From contig NC_079977.1 in NCBI RefSeq assembly GCF_029852145.1, forward strand, positions 22,632,781 to 22,696,780: DNA of 64,000 bases, in the 5' to 3' direction. Source of the DNA: Microplitis mediator (Eukaryota > Arthropoda > Insecta > Hymenoptera > Braconidae). The notes beneath the pieces are model-generated. The model saw only the letters and a program-made list of their open reading frames with translations. It was not told the DNA's origin and did not search any database. The position numbers and the translations under genes were made by a program. Each line of letters begins with the position of its first letter. The stretch's first letter is position 1. Of this stretch, positions 48,722 to 61,672 are shown in pieces.

Positions 48722-51700
48722 CTTTTTGTGGTATTTCCTACTACAGGACACTAAATGGAACAAAAAACGTTTATATTGTGGTGAGTTATTTCCAACAGAG
48801 CAAAAGTTACGGGCTACTCTTCAAAAAAATACATGGTGGCATCTCTACCCATCTCCACCCATGTCCACCCAACCTTAGATGGGTCTGAACTAAAGAAATA
48901 AATTTTTCTCAGGACTTTTTGTGGTATTTCCTACTACAGGACACTAAATGGAACAAAAAACGTTTATATTGTGATGAGTTATTTCCGAGGGGGCAAAAGT
49001 TACGGGCTACTCTTCAAAAAAATACATGGTGGCATCTCCACCCATCTCCACCCATGTCCACCCATCCTTAGATGAGTCGAAACTCAGAAAATAAATTTTT
49101 CTCAGGACTTTTTGTGGTATTTCCTACTACAGGACACTAAATCTAACAAAAAACGTTTATATTGTGGTGGGTTATTTCCAACAGGGCAAAAGTTACGGGC
49201 TACTCTTCAACAAAATACATGGTGGCATCTTTACCCATCTCCACCCAAGTCCACCCAACCTTAGATGGGTCTGAACTAAAGAAATAAATTTTTCTCAGGA
49301 CTTTTTGTGGTATTTCCTACTACAGGACACTACATCTAACAAAAAACGTTTATATTGTGATGAGTTATTTCCGACAGGGCAAAAGTTACGGGCTACTCTT
49401 CAAAAAAAAATACATGATGGCATCTCCACCCATCTCCACCCATGTCCACCCATCCTTAGATGAATCGAAACTCAGAAAATAAATTTTTCTCAGGACTTTT
49501 TGTGGTATTTCCTACTACAGTACACTAAATGGAACAAAAAACGTTTATATTGTGATGAGTTATTTCCGACAGGGCAAAAGTTACGGGCTACTCTTCAAAA
49601 AAATACATGGTGGCATCTCCACCGATCTCCACCTATGTCCACCGATCCTTAGATGAGTCAAAATTCGAAAAATAAATTTTTCTCAGGACTTTTTGCAGTA
49701 TTTCCTACTACAGGACACTAAATGGAGCAAAAAACGTTTGTTTTGTGATGGGTTATTTCCAACAGGGCAAAAGTTACGAACTACTCTTCAAAAAAATACA
49801 TGGTGGCATCTCCACCCATCTCCACCCATGTCCACCCATCCTTAGATGAGTCGAAATTCGAAAAATAAATTTTTCTCAGGACTTTTTGCGGTATTTCCTA
49901 CTACAGGACACTAAATGGAACAAAAAACGTTTGTATTGTGATGGGTTATTTCCAACAGGGCAAAAGTTACGGGCTACTCTTCAAAAAAATACATGGTGGC
50001 ATCTCCACCCATCTCCACCCATGTCCACCCATCCTTAGATGAGTCGAAACTCAGAAAATAAATTTTTCTCAGGACTTTTTGTGGTATTTCCTACTACAGG
50101 ACGCTAAATGGAACAAAAAACGTTTGTATTGTGATGGGTTATTTCCAACAGGGCAAAAGTTACGGGCTACTCTTCAAAAAAATACATGGTGGCATCTCCA
50201 CCCATCTCCACCCATGTCCACCCATCCTTAGATGAGTCGAAATTCGAAAAATAAATTTTTCTCAGGACTTTTTGCGGTATTTCCTACTACAGGACACTAA
50301 ATGGAACAAAAAACGTTTGTATTGTGATGGGTTATTTCCAACAGGGCAAAAGTTACGGGCTACTCTTCAAAAAAAAATACATGATGGCATCTCCACCCAT
50401 CTCCACCCATGTCTACCGATCCTTAGATGAGTCGAAATTCGAAAAATAAATTTTTCTCAGGACTTTTTGCGGTATTTCCTACTACAGGACACTAAATGGA
50501 ACAAAAAACGTTTGTATTGTGATGGGTTATTTCCAACAGGGCAAAAGTTACGGGCTACTCTTCAAAAAAATACATGGTGGCATCTCCACCCATCTCCACC
50601 CATGTCCACCGATCCTTAGATGAGTCGAAATTCGAAAAATAAATTTTTCTCAGGACTTTTTGCGGTATTTCCTACTACAGGACACTAAATGGAACAAAAA
50701 ACGTTTGTATTGTGATGGGTTATTTCCAACAGGGCAAAAGGTACGGGCTACTCTTCAAAAAAAAATACATGATGGCATCTCCACCCATCTCCACCCATGT
50801 CCACCGATCCTTAGATGAGTCGAAATTCGAAAAATAAATTTTTCTCAGGACTTTTTGCGGTATTTCCTACTACAGGACACTCAATGGAACAAAAAACGTT
50901 TGTATTGTGATGGGTTATTTCCAACAGGGCAAAAGTTACGGGCTACTCTTCAAAAAAAAATACATGATGGCATCTCCACCCATCTCCACCCATGTCCACC
51001 GATCCTTAGATGAGTCGAAATTCGAAAAATAAATTTTTCTCAGGACTTTTTGCGGTATTTCCTACTACAGGACACTAAATGGAACAAAAAACGTTTGTAT
51101 TGTGATGGGTTATTTCCAACAGGGCAAAAGTTACGGGCTACTCTTCAAAAAAATACATGGTGGCATCTCCACCCATCTCCACCCATGTCCACCCAACCTT
51201 AGATGGGTCTGGACTAAAGAAATAAATTTTTCTTAGGACTTTTTGCGGTATTACCTACTACAGGACACTAAATGGAACAAAAAACGTTTATATTGTGATG
51301 GGTTATTTCCAACAGGGCAAAAGTTACGGGCTACTCTTCAAAAAAATACATGGTGGCATCTCCACCCATCTCCACCCATGTCCACCCATCCTTAGATGAG
51401 TCGAAATTCGAAAAATAAATTTTTCTCAGGACTTTTTTCGGTATTTCCTACTACAGGACACTAAATGGAACGAAAAACGTTTGTATTGTGATGGGTTATT
51501 TCCAACAGGGCAAAAGTTACGGGCTACTTTTCAAAAAAATACATGGTGGCATCTCCACCCATCTCCACCCATGTCCACCGATCCTTAGATGAGTCGAAAT
51601 TCGAAAAATAAATTTTTCTCAGGACTTTTTGCGGTATTTCCTACTACAGGACACTGAATGGAACAAAAAACGTTTGTATTGTGATGGGTTATTTCCAACA

Positions 51701-53749
51701 GGGCAAAAGTTACGGGCTACTCTTCAAAAAAAAATACATGATGGCATCTCCACCCATCTCCACCCATGTCCACCGATCCTTAGATGAGTCGAAATTCGAA
51801 AAATAAATTTTTCTCAGGACTTTTTGCGGTATTTCCTACTACAGGACACTAAATGGAACAAAAAACGTTTGTATTGTGATGGGTTATTTCCAACAGGGCA
51901 AAAGTTACGGGCTACTCTTCAAAAAAATACATGGTGGCATCTCCACCCATCTCCACCCATGTCCACCGATCCTTAGATGAGTCGAAATTCGAAAAATAAA
52001 TTTTTCTCAGGACTTTTTGCGGTATTTCCTACTACAGGACACTAAATGGAACAAAAAACGTTTGTATTGTGATGGGTTATTTCCAACAGGGCAAAAGTTA
52101 CGGGCTACTCTTCAAAAAAAAATACATGATGGCATCTCCACCCATCTCTACCCATGTCCACCCATCCTTAGATGTCGAAACTCAGAAAATAAATTTTTCT
52201 TAGGACTATTTGCGGTATTTCCTACTACAGGACACTAAATGAAACAAAAAACGTTTATATTGTGGTGGGTTATTTCCAACAGGGCAAAAGTTACGGGCTA
52301 CTCCTCAAAAAAATACATGGTGGCATCTCCACCTATCTCCACCCATGTCCACCCAACCTTAGATGGGTCTGGACTAAAGAAATAAATTTTTCTCAGGACT
52401 TTTTGCGGTATTTCCTACTACAGGACACTAAATGGAACAAAAAACGTTTATATTGTGATGGGTTATTTCCAACAGGGCAAAAGTTACGGGCTACTCCTCA
52501 AAAAAATACATGGTGGCATCTCCACCTATCTCCACCCATGTCCACCGATCCTTAGATGAGTCGAAATTCGAAAAATAAATTTTTCTCAGGACTTTTTGCG
52601 GTATTTCCTACTACAGGACACTAAATGGAACAAAAAACGTTTATATTGTGATGAGTTATTTCCGACAGGGCAAAAGTTACGGGCTACCTTCAAAAAAAAA
52701 TACATGATGGCATCTCCACCCATCTCTACTCATGTCCACCCATCCTTAGATGTCGAAACTCAGAAAATAAATTTTTCTCAGGACTATTTGCGGTATTTCC
52801 TACTACAGGACACTAAATGAAACAAAAAACGTTTATATTGTGATGAGTTATTTCCGACAGGGCAAAAGTTACGGGCTACCTTCAAAAAAAAATACATGAT
52901 GGCATCTCCACCCATCTCTACTCATGTCCACCCATCCTTAGATGTCGAAACTCAGAAAATAAATTTTTCTTAGGACTATTTGCGGTATTTCCTACTACAG
53001 GACACTAAATGAAACAAAAAACGTTTATATTGTGATGAGTTATTTCCGACAGGGCAAAAGTTACGGGCTACTCTTCAAAAAAAAATACATGATGGCATCT
53101 CCACCTATCTCCACCCATGTCCACCCATCCTTAGATGAGTCGAAACTCAGAAAATAAATTTTTTTCAGGACTTTTTGTGGTATTTCCTACTACAGGACAC
53201 TAAATGGAACAAAAAACGTTTGTATTGTGATGGGTTATTTCCAACAGGGCAAAAGTTACGGGCTACTCTTCAAAAAAATACATGGTGGCATCTCCACCCA
53301 TCTCCACCCATGTCCACCCATCCTTAGATGAGTCGAAACTCAGAAAATAAATTTTTCTCAGGACTTTTTGTGGTATTTTCTACTACAGGACACTAAATGG
53401 ATCAAAAAACGTTTGTATTGTGATGGGTTATTTCCAACAGAGCAAAAGTTACGGGCTACTCTTCAAAAAAATACATGGTGGCATCTCCACCCATCTCCAC
53501 CCATGTCCACCCATCCTTAGATGAGTCGAAACTCAGAAAATAAATTTTTCTCAGGACTTTTTGTGGTATTTTCTACTACAGGACACTATATGGAACAAAA
53601 AATGTTTGTATTGTGATGGGTTATTTCCAACAGGACAAAAGTTACGGGCTACTCTTCAAAAAAATACATGGTGGCATCTCCACCCATCTCCACCCATGTC
53701 CACCCATCCTTAGATGAGTCGAAACTCAGAAAATAAATTTTTCTCAGGA
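48722..53749 (+). repeat. Superblock A, about 26 units (5,028 bp)
   Basis: It starts with a unit carrying GTGGTGAGTTATTTCC at 48,778. That unit recurs at 53,806 and 57,095 and opens blocks B and C. The series inside includes CAACAAAATAC with CATCTTTACCC, TTTTGCAGTA with ATGGAGCAAAA, GGACGCTAAATGG, a group of CCACCGATCC units, AGATGTCG units and ATGGATCAAAA. Confidence 0.85.
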
Positions 53750-56700
53750 CTTTTTGTGGTATTTCCTACTACAGGACACTAAATGGAACAAAAAACGTTT
53801 ATATTGTGGTGAGTTATTTCCAACAGAGCAAAAGTTACGGGCTACTCTTCAAAAAAATACATGGTGGCATCTCTACCCATCTCCACCCATGTCCACCCAA
53901 CCTTAGATGGGTCTGAACTAAAGAAATAAATTTTTCTCAGGACTTTTTGTGGTATTTCCTACTACAGGACACTAAATGGAACAAAAAACGTTTATATTGT
54001 GATGAGTTATTTCCGAGGGGGCAAAAGTTACGGGCTACTCTTCAAAAAAATACATGGTGGCATCTCCACCCATCTCCACCCATGTCCACCCATCCTTAGA
54101 TGAGTCGAAACTCAGAAAATAAATTTTTCTCAGGACTTTTTGTGGTATTTCCTACTACAGGACACTAAATCTAACAAAAAACGTTTATATTGTGGTGGGT
54201 TATTTCCAACAGGGCAAAAGTTACGGGCTACTCTTCAACAAAATACATGGTGGCATCTTTACCCATCTCCACCCAAGTCCACCCAACCTTAGATGGGTCT
54301 GAACTAAAGAAATAAATTTTTCTCAGGACTTTTTGTGGTATTTCCTACTACAGGACACTACATCTCACAAAAAACGTTTATATTGTGATGAGTTATTTCC
54401 GACAGGGCAAAAGTTACGGGCTACTCTTCAAAAAAAAATACATGATGGCATCTCCACCCATCTCCACCCATGTCCACCCATCCTTAGATGAGTCGAAATT
54501 CGAAAAATAAATTTTTCTCAGGACTTTTTGCGGTATTTCCTACTACAGGACACCAAATGGAACAAAAAACGTTTGTATTGTGATGGGTTATTTCCAACAG
54601 GGCAAAAGTTACGGGCTACTCTTCAAAAAAATACATGGTGGCATCTCCACCCATCTCCACCCATGTCCACCCATCCTTAGATGAGTCGAAACTCAGAAAA
54701 TAAATTTTTCTCAGGACTTTTTGTGGTATTTCCTACTACAGGACGCTAAATGGAACAAAAAACGTTTGTATTGTGATGGGTTATTTCCAACAGGGCAAAA
54801 GTTACGGGCTACTCTTCAAAAAAATACATGGTGGCATCTCCACCCATCTCCACCCATGTCCACCCATCCTTAGATGAGTCGAAATTCGAAAAATAAATTT
54901 TTCTCAGGACTTTTTGCGGTATTTCCTACTACAGGACACTAAATGGAACAAAAAACGTTTGTATTGTGATGGGTTATTTCCAACAGGGCAAAAGTTACGG
55001 GCTACTCTTCAAAAAAAAATACATGATGGCATCTCCACCCATCTCCACCCATGTCCACCGATCCTTAGATGAGTCGAAATTCGAAAAATAAATTTTTCTC
55101 AGGACTTTTTGCGGTATTTCCTACTACAGGACACTCAATGGAACAAAAAACGTTTGTATTGTGATGGGTTATTTCCAACAGGGCAAAAGTTACGGGCTAC
55201 TCTTCAAAAAAAAATACATGATGGCATCTCCACCCATCTCCACCCATGTCCACCGATCCTTAGATGAGTCGAAATTCGAAAAATAAATTTTTCTCAGGAC
55301 TTTTTGCGGTATTTCCTACTACAGGACACTAAATGGAACAAAAAACGTTTGTATTGTGATGGGTTATTTCCAACAGGGCAAAAGTTACGGGCTACTCTTC
55401 AAAAAAAAATACATGATGGCATCTCCACCCATCTCTACCCATGTCCACCCATCCTTAGATGTCGAAACTCAGAAAATAAATTTTTCTTAGGACTATTTGC
55501 GGTATTTCCTACTACAGGACACTAAATGAAACAAAAAACGTTTATATTGTGGTGGGTTATTTCCAACAGGGCAAAAGTTACGGGCTACTCCTCAAAAAAA
55601 AATACATGATGGCATCTCCACCTATCTCCACCCATGTCCACCCAACCTTAGATGGGTCTGGACTAAAGAAATAAATTTTTCTCAGGACTTTTTGCGGTAT
55701 TTTCTACTACAGGACACTAAATGGAACAAAAAACGTTTATATTGTGATGGGTTATTTCCAACAGGGCAAAAGTTACGGGCTACTCCTCAAAAAAATACAT
55801 GGTGGCATCTCCACCTATCTCCACCCATGTCCACCGATCCTTAGATGAGTCGAAATTCGAAAAATAAATTTTTCTCAGGACTTTTTGCGGTATTTCCTAC
55901 TACAGGACACTAAATGGAACAAAAAACGTTTATATTGTGATGAGTTATTTCCGACAGGGCAAAAGTTACGGGCTACCTTCAAAAAAAAATACATGATGGC
56001 ATCTCCACCCATCTCTACTCATGTCCACCCATCCTTAGATGTCGAAACTCAGAAAATAAATTTTTCTCAGGACTATTTGCGGTATTTCCTACTACAGGAC
56101 ACTAAATGAAACAAAAAACGTTTATATTGTGATGAGTTATTTCCGACAGGGCAAAAGTTACGGGCTACCTTCAAAAAAAAATACATGATGGCATCTCCAC
56201 CCATCTCTACTCATGTCCACCCATCCTTAGATGTCGAAACTCAGAAAATAAATTTTTCTTAGGACTATTTGCGGTATTTCCTACTACAGGACACTAAATG
56301 AAACAAAAAACGTTTATATTGTGATGAGTTATTTCCGACAGGGCAAAAGTTACGGGCTACTCTTCAAAAAAAAATACATGATGGCATCTCCACCTATCTC
56401 CACCCATGTCCACCCATCCTTAGATGAGTCGAAACTCAGAAAATAAATTTTTCTCAGGACTTTTTGTGGTATTTCCTACTACAGGACACTAAATGGAACA
56501 AAAAACGTTTGTATTGTGATGGGTTATTTCCAACAGGGCAAAAGTTACGGGCTACTCTTCAAAAAAATACATGGTGGCATCTCCACCCATCTCCACCCAT
56601 GTCCACCCATCCTTAGATGAGTCGAAACTCAGAAAATAAATTTTTCTCAGGACTTTTTGTGGTATTTTCTACTACAGGACACTAAATGGATCAAAAAACG

Positions 56701-57038
56701 TTTGTATTGTGATGGGTTATTTCCAACAGAGCAAAAGTTACGGGCTACTCTTCAAAAAAATACATGGTGGCATCTCCACCCATCTCCACCCATGTCCACC
56801 CATCCTTAGATGAGTCGAAACTCAGAAAATAAATTTTTCTCAGGACTTTTTGTGGTATTTTCTACTACAGGACACTATATGGAACAAAAAACGTTTGTAT
56901 TGTGATGGGTTATTTCCAACAGGGCAAAAGTTACGGGCTACTCTTCAAAAAAATACATGGTGGCATCTCCACCCATCTCCACCCATGTCCACCCATCCTT
57001 AGATGAGTCGAAACTCAGAAAATAAATTTTTCTCAGGA
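53750..57038 (+). repeat. Superblock B, about 17 units (3,289 bp), internally deleted
   Basis: It has the same start, the same CATCTTTACCC unit, GGACGCTAAATGG (54,743) and the same end series as A. It lacks the TTTTGCAGTA group and about seven CCACCGATCC units. The A-to-B offset changes from 5,028 to 4,642 to about 3,287 bp as these are skipped, which identifies B as a shortened relative. Confidence 0.85.
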
Positions 57039-60000
57039 CTTTTTGTGGTATTTCCTACTACAGGACACTAATTGGAACAAAAAACGTTTATATTGTGGTG
57101 AGTTATTTCCAACAGAGCAAAAGTTACGGGCTACTCTTCAAAAAAATACATGGTGGCATCTCTACCCATCTCCACCCATGTCCACCCAACCTTAGATGGG
57201 TCTGAACTAAAGAAATAAATTTTTCTCAGGACTTTTTGTGGTATTTCCTACTACAGGACACTAAATGGAACAAAAAACGTTTATATTGTGATGAGTTATT
57301 TCCGACAGGGCAAAAGTTACGGGCTACTCTTCAAAAAAATACATGGTGGCATCTCCACCCATCTCCACCCATGTCCACCCATCCTTAGATAAATCGAAAC
57401 TCAGAAAATAAATTTTTCTCAGGACTTTTTGTGGTATTTCCTACTACAGTACACTAAATGGAACAAAAAACGTTTATATTGTGATGAGTTATTTCCGACA
57501 GGGCAAAAGTTACGGGCTACTCTTCACAAAAATACATGGTGGCATCTCCACCCATCTCCACCTATGTCCACCGATCCTTAGATGAGTCAAAATTCGAAAA
57601 ATAAATTTTTCTCAGGACTTTTTGCAGTATTTCCTACTACAGGACACTAAATGGAGCAAAAAACGTTTGTTTTGTGATGGGTTATTTCCAACAGGGCAAA
57701 AGTTACGAACTACTCTTCAAAAAAATACATGGTGGCATCTCCACCCATCTCCACCCATGTCCACCCATCCTTAGATGAGTCGAAATTCGAAAAATAAATT
57801 TTTCTCAGGACTTTTTGCGGTATTTCCTACTACAGGACACTAAATGGAACAAAAAACGTTTGTATTGTGATGGGTTATTTCCAACAGGGCAAAAGTTACG
57901 GGCTACTCTTCAAAAAAATACATGGTGGCATCTCCACCCATCTCCACCCATGTCCACCCATCCTTAGATGAGTCGAAACTCAGAAAATAAATTTTTCTCA
58001 GGACTTTTTGTGGTATTTCCTACTACAGGACGCTAAATGGAACAAAAAACGTTTGTATTGTGATGGGTTATTTCCAACAGGGCAAAAGTTACGGGCTACT
58101 CTTCAAAAAAATACATGGTGGCATCTCCACCCATCTCCACCCATGTCCACCCATCCTTAGATGAGTCGAAATTCGAAAAATAAATTTTTCTCAGGACTTT
58201 TTGCGGTATTTCCTACTACAGGACACTAAATGGAACAAAAAACGTTTGTATTGTGATGGGTTATTTCCAACAGGGCAAAAGTTACGGGCTACTCTTCAAA
58301 AAAAAATACATGATGGCATCTCCACCCATCTCCACCCATGTCCACCGATCCTTAGATGAGTCGAAATTCGAAAAATAAATTTTTCTCAGGACTTTTTGCG
58401 GTATTTCCTACTACAGGACACTAAATGGAACAAAAAACGTTTGTATTGTGATGGGTTATTTCCAACAGGGCAAAAGTTACGGGCTACTCTTCAAAAAAAT
58501 ACATGGTGGCATCTCCACCCATCTCCACCCATGTCCACCGATCCTTAGATGAGTCGAAATTCGAAAAATAAATTTTTCTCAGGACTTTTTGCGGTATTTC
58601 CTACTACAGGACACTAAATGGAACAAAAAACGTTTGTATTGTGATGGGTTATTTCCAACAGGGCAAAAGTTACGGGCTACTCTTCAAAAAAAAATACATG
58701 ATGGCATCTCCACCCATCTCCACCCATGTCCACCGATCCTTAGATGAGTCGAAATTCGAAAAATAAATTTTTCTCAGGACTTTTTGCGGTATTTCCTACT
58801 ACAGGACACTCAATGGAACAAAAAACGTTTGTATTGTGATGGGTTATTTCCAACAGGGCAAAAGTTACGGGCTACTCTTCAAAAAAAAATACATGATGGC
58901 ATCTCCACCCATCTCCACCCATGTCCACCGATCCTTAGATGAGTCGAAATTCGAAAAATAAATTTTTCTCAGGACTTTTTGCGGTATTTCCTACTACAGG
59001 ACACTAAATGGAACAAAAAACGTTTGTATTGTGATGGGTTATTTCCAACAGGGCAAAAGTTACGGGCTACTCTTCAAAAAAATACATGGTGGCATCTCCA
59101 CCCATCTCCACCCATGTCCACCCAACCTTAGATGGGTCTGGACTAAAGAAATAAATTTTTCTTAGGACTTTTTGCGGTATTACCTACTACAGGACACTAA
59201 ATGGAACAAAAAACGTTTATATTGTGATGGGTTATTTCCAACAGGGCAAAAGTTACGGGCTACTCTTCAAAAAAATACATGGTGGCATCTCCACCCATCT
59301 CCACCCATGTCCACCCATCCTTAGATGAGTCGAAATTCGAAAAATAAATTTTTCTCAGGACTTTTTGCGGTATTTCCTACTACAGGACACGAAATGGAAC
59401 AAAAAACGTTTGTATTGTGATGGGTTATTTCCAACAGGGCAAAAGTTACGGGCTACTCTTCAAAAAAATACATGGTGGCATCTCCACCCATCTCCACCCA
59501 TGTCCACCGATCCTTAGATGAGTCGAAATTCGAAAAATAAATTTTTCTCAGGACTTTTTGCGGTATTTCCTACTACAGGACACTAAATGGAACAAAAAAC
59601 GTTTGTATTGTGATGGGTTATTTCCAACAGGGCAAAAGTTACGGGCTACTCTTCAAAAAAAAATACATGATGGAATCTCCACCCATCTCCACCCATGTCC
59701 ACCGATCCTTAGATGAGTCGAAATTCGAAAAATAAATTTTTCTCAGGACTTTTTGCGGTATTTCCTACTACAGGACACTAAATGGAACAAAAAACGTTTG
59801 TATTGTGATGGGTTATTTCCAACAGGGCAAAAGTTACGGGCTACTCTTCAAAAAAATACATGGTGGCATCTCCACCCATCTCCACCCATGTCCACCGATC
59901 CTTAGATGAGTCGAAATTCGAAAAATAAATTTTTCTCAGGACTTTTTGCGGTATTTCCTACTACAGGACACTAAATGGAACAAAAAACGTTTGTATTGTG

Positions 60001-61672
60001 ATGGGTTATTTCCAACAGGGCAAAAGTTACGGGCTACTCTTCAAAAAAAAATACATGATGGCATCTCCACCCATCTCTACCCATGTCCACCCATCCTTAG
60101 ATGTCGAAACTCAGAAAATAAATTTTTCTTAGGACTATTTGCGGTATTTCCTACTACAGGACACTAAATGAAACAAAAAACGTTTATATTGTGGTGGGTT
60201 ATTTCCAACAGGGCAAAAGTTACGGGCTACTCCTCAAAAAAAAATACATGATGGCATCTCCACCTATCTCCACCCATGTCCACCCAACCTTAGATGGGTC
60301 TGGACTAAAGAAATAAATTTTTCTCAGGACTTTTTGCGGTATTTCCTACTACAGGACACTAAATGGAACAAAAAACGTTTATATTGTGATGGGTTATTTC
60401 CAACAGGGCAAAAGTTACGGGCTACTCCTCAAAAAAATACATGGTGGCATCTCCACCTATCTCCACCCATGTCCACCGATCCTTAGATGAGTCGAAATTC
60501 GAAAAATAAATTTTTCTCAGGACTTTTTGCGGTATTTCCTACTACAGGACACTAAATGGAACAAAAAACGTTTATATTGTGATGAGTTATTTCCGACAGG
60601 GCAAAAGTTACGGGCTACCTTCAAAAAAAAATACATGATGGCATCTCCACCCATCTCTACTCATGTCCACCCATCCTTAGATGTCGAAACTCAGAAAATA
60701 AATTTTTCTCAGGACTATTTGCGGTATTTCCTACTACAGGACACTAAATGAAACAAAAAACGTTTATATTGTGATGAGTTATTTCCGACAGGGCAAAAGT
60801 TACGGGCTACCTTCAAAAAAAAATACATGATGGCATCTCCACCCATCTCTACTCATGTCCACCCATCCTTAGATGTCGAAACTCAGAAAATAAATTTTTC
60901 TTAGGACTATTTGCGGTATTTCCTACTACAGGACACTAAATGAAACAAAAAACGTTTATATTGTGATGAGTTATTTCCGACAGGGCAAAAGTTACGGGCT
61001 ACTCTTCAAAAAAAAATACATGATGGCATCTCCACCTATCTCCACCCATGTCCACCCATCCTTAGATGAGTCGAAACTCAGAAAATAAATTTTTCTCAGG
61101 ACTTTTTGTGGTATTTCCTACTACAGGACACTAAATGGAACAAAAAACGTTTGTATTGTGATGGGTTATTTCCAACAGGGCAAAAGTTACGGGCTACTCT
61201 TCAAAAAAATACATGGTGGCATCTCCACCCATCTCCACCCATGTCCACCCATCCTTAGATGAGTCGAAACTCAGAAAATAAATTTTTCTCAGGACTTTTT
61301 GTGGTATTTTCTACTACAGGACACTAAATGGATCAAAAAACGTTTGTATTGTGATGGGTTATTTCCAACAGGGCAAAAGTTACGGGCTACTCTTCAAAAA
61401 AATACATGGTGGCATCTCCACCCATCTCCACCCATGTCCACCCATCCTTAGATGAGTCGAAACTCAGAAAATAAATTTTTCTCAGGACTTTTTGTGGTAT
61501 TTTCTACTACAGGACACTAAATGGAACAAAAAACGTTTGTATTGTGATGGGTTATTTCCAACAGGGCAAAAGTTACGGGCTACTCTTCAAAAAAATACAT
61601 GGTGGCATCTCCACCCATCTCCACCCATGTCCACCCATCCTTAGATGAGTCGAAACTCAGAAAATAAATTTT
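57039..61672 (+). repeat. Superblock C, about 24 units (4,634 bp)
   Basis: Matches A at a fixed offset of 7,929 bp from about 57,300 (A near 49,370). The offset becomes 7,931 bp after a two-base A-run difference near 60,240. It lacks the two units of A and B that include CATCTTTACCC. It ends where a CCAAAAGGGC unit replaces the expected GTGGTGAG unit. Confidence 0.85.

Noticed and set aside
44581..60751. Further satellite open frames of 73-113 codons
   Set aside because: Same cause. Identical frames recur because the superblocks are duplicated, not because coding is conserved.
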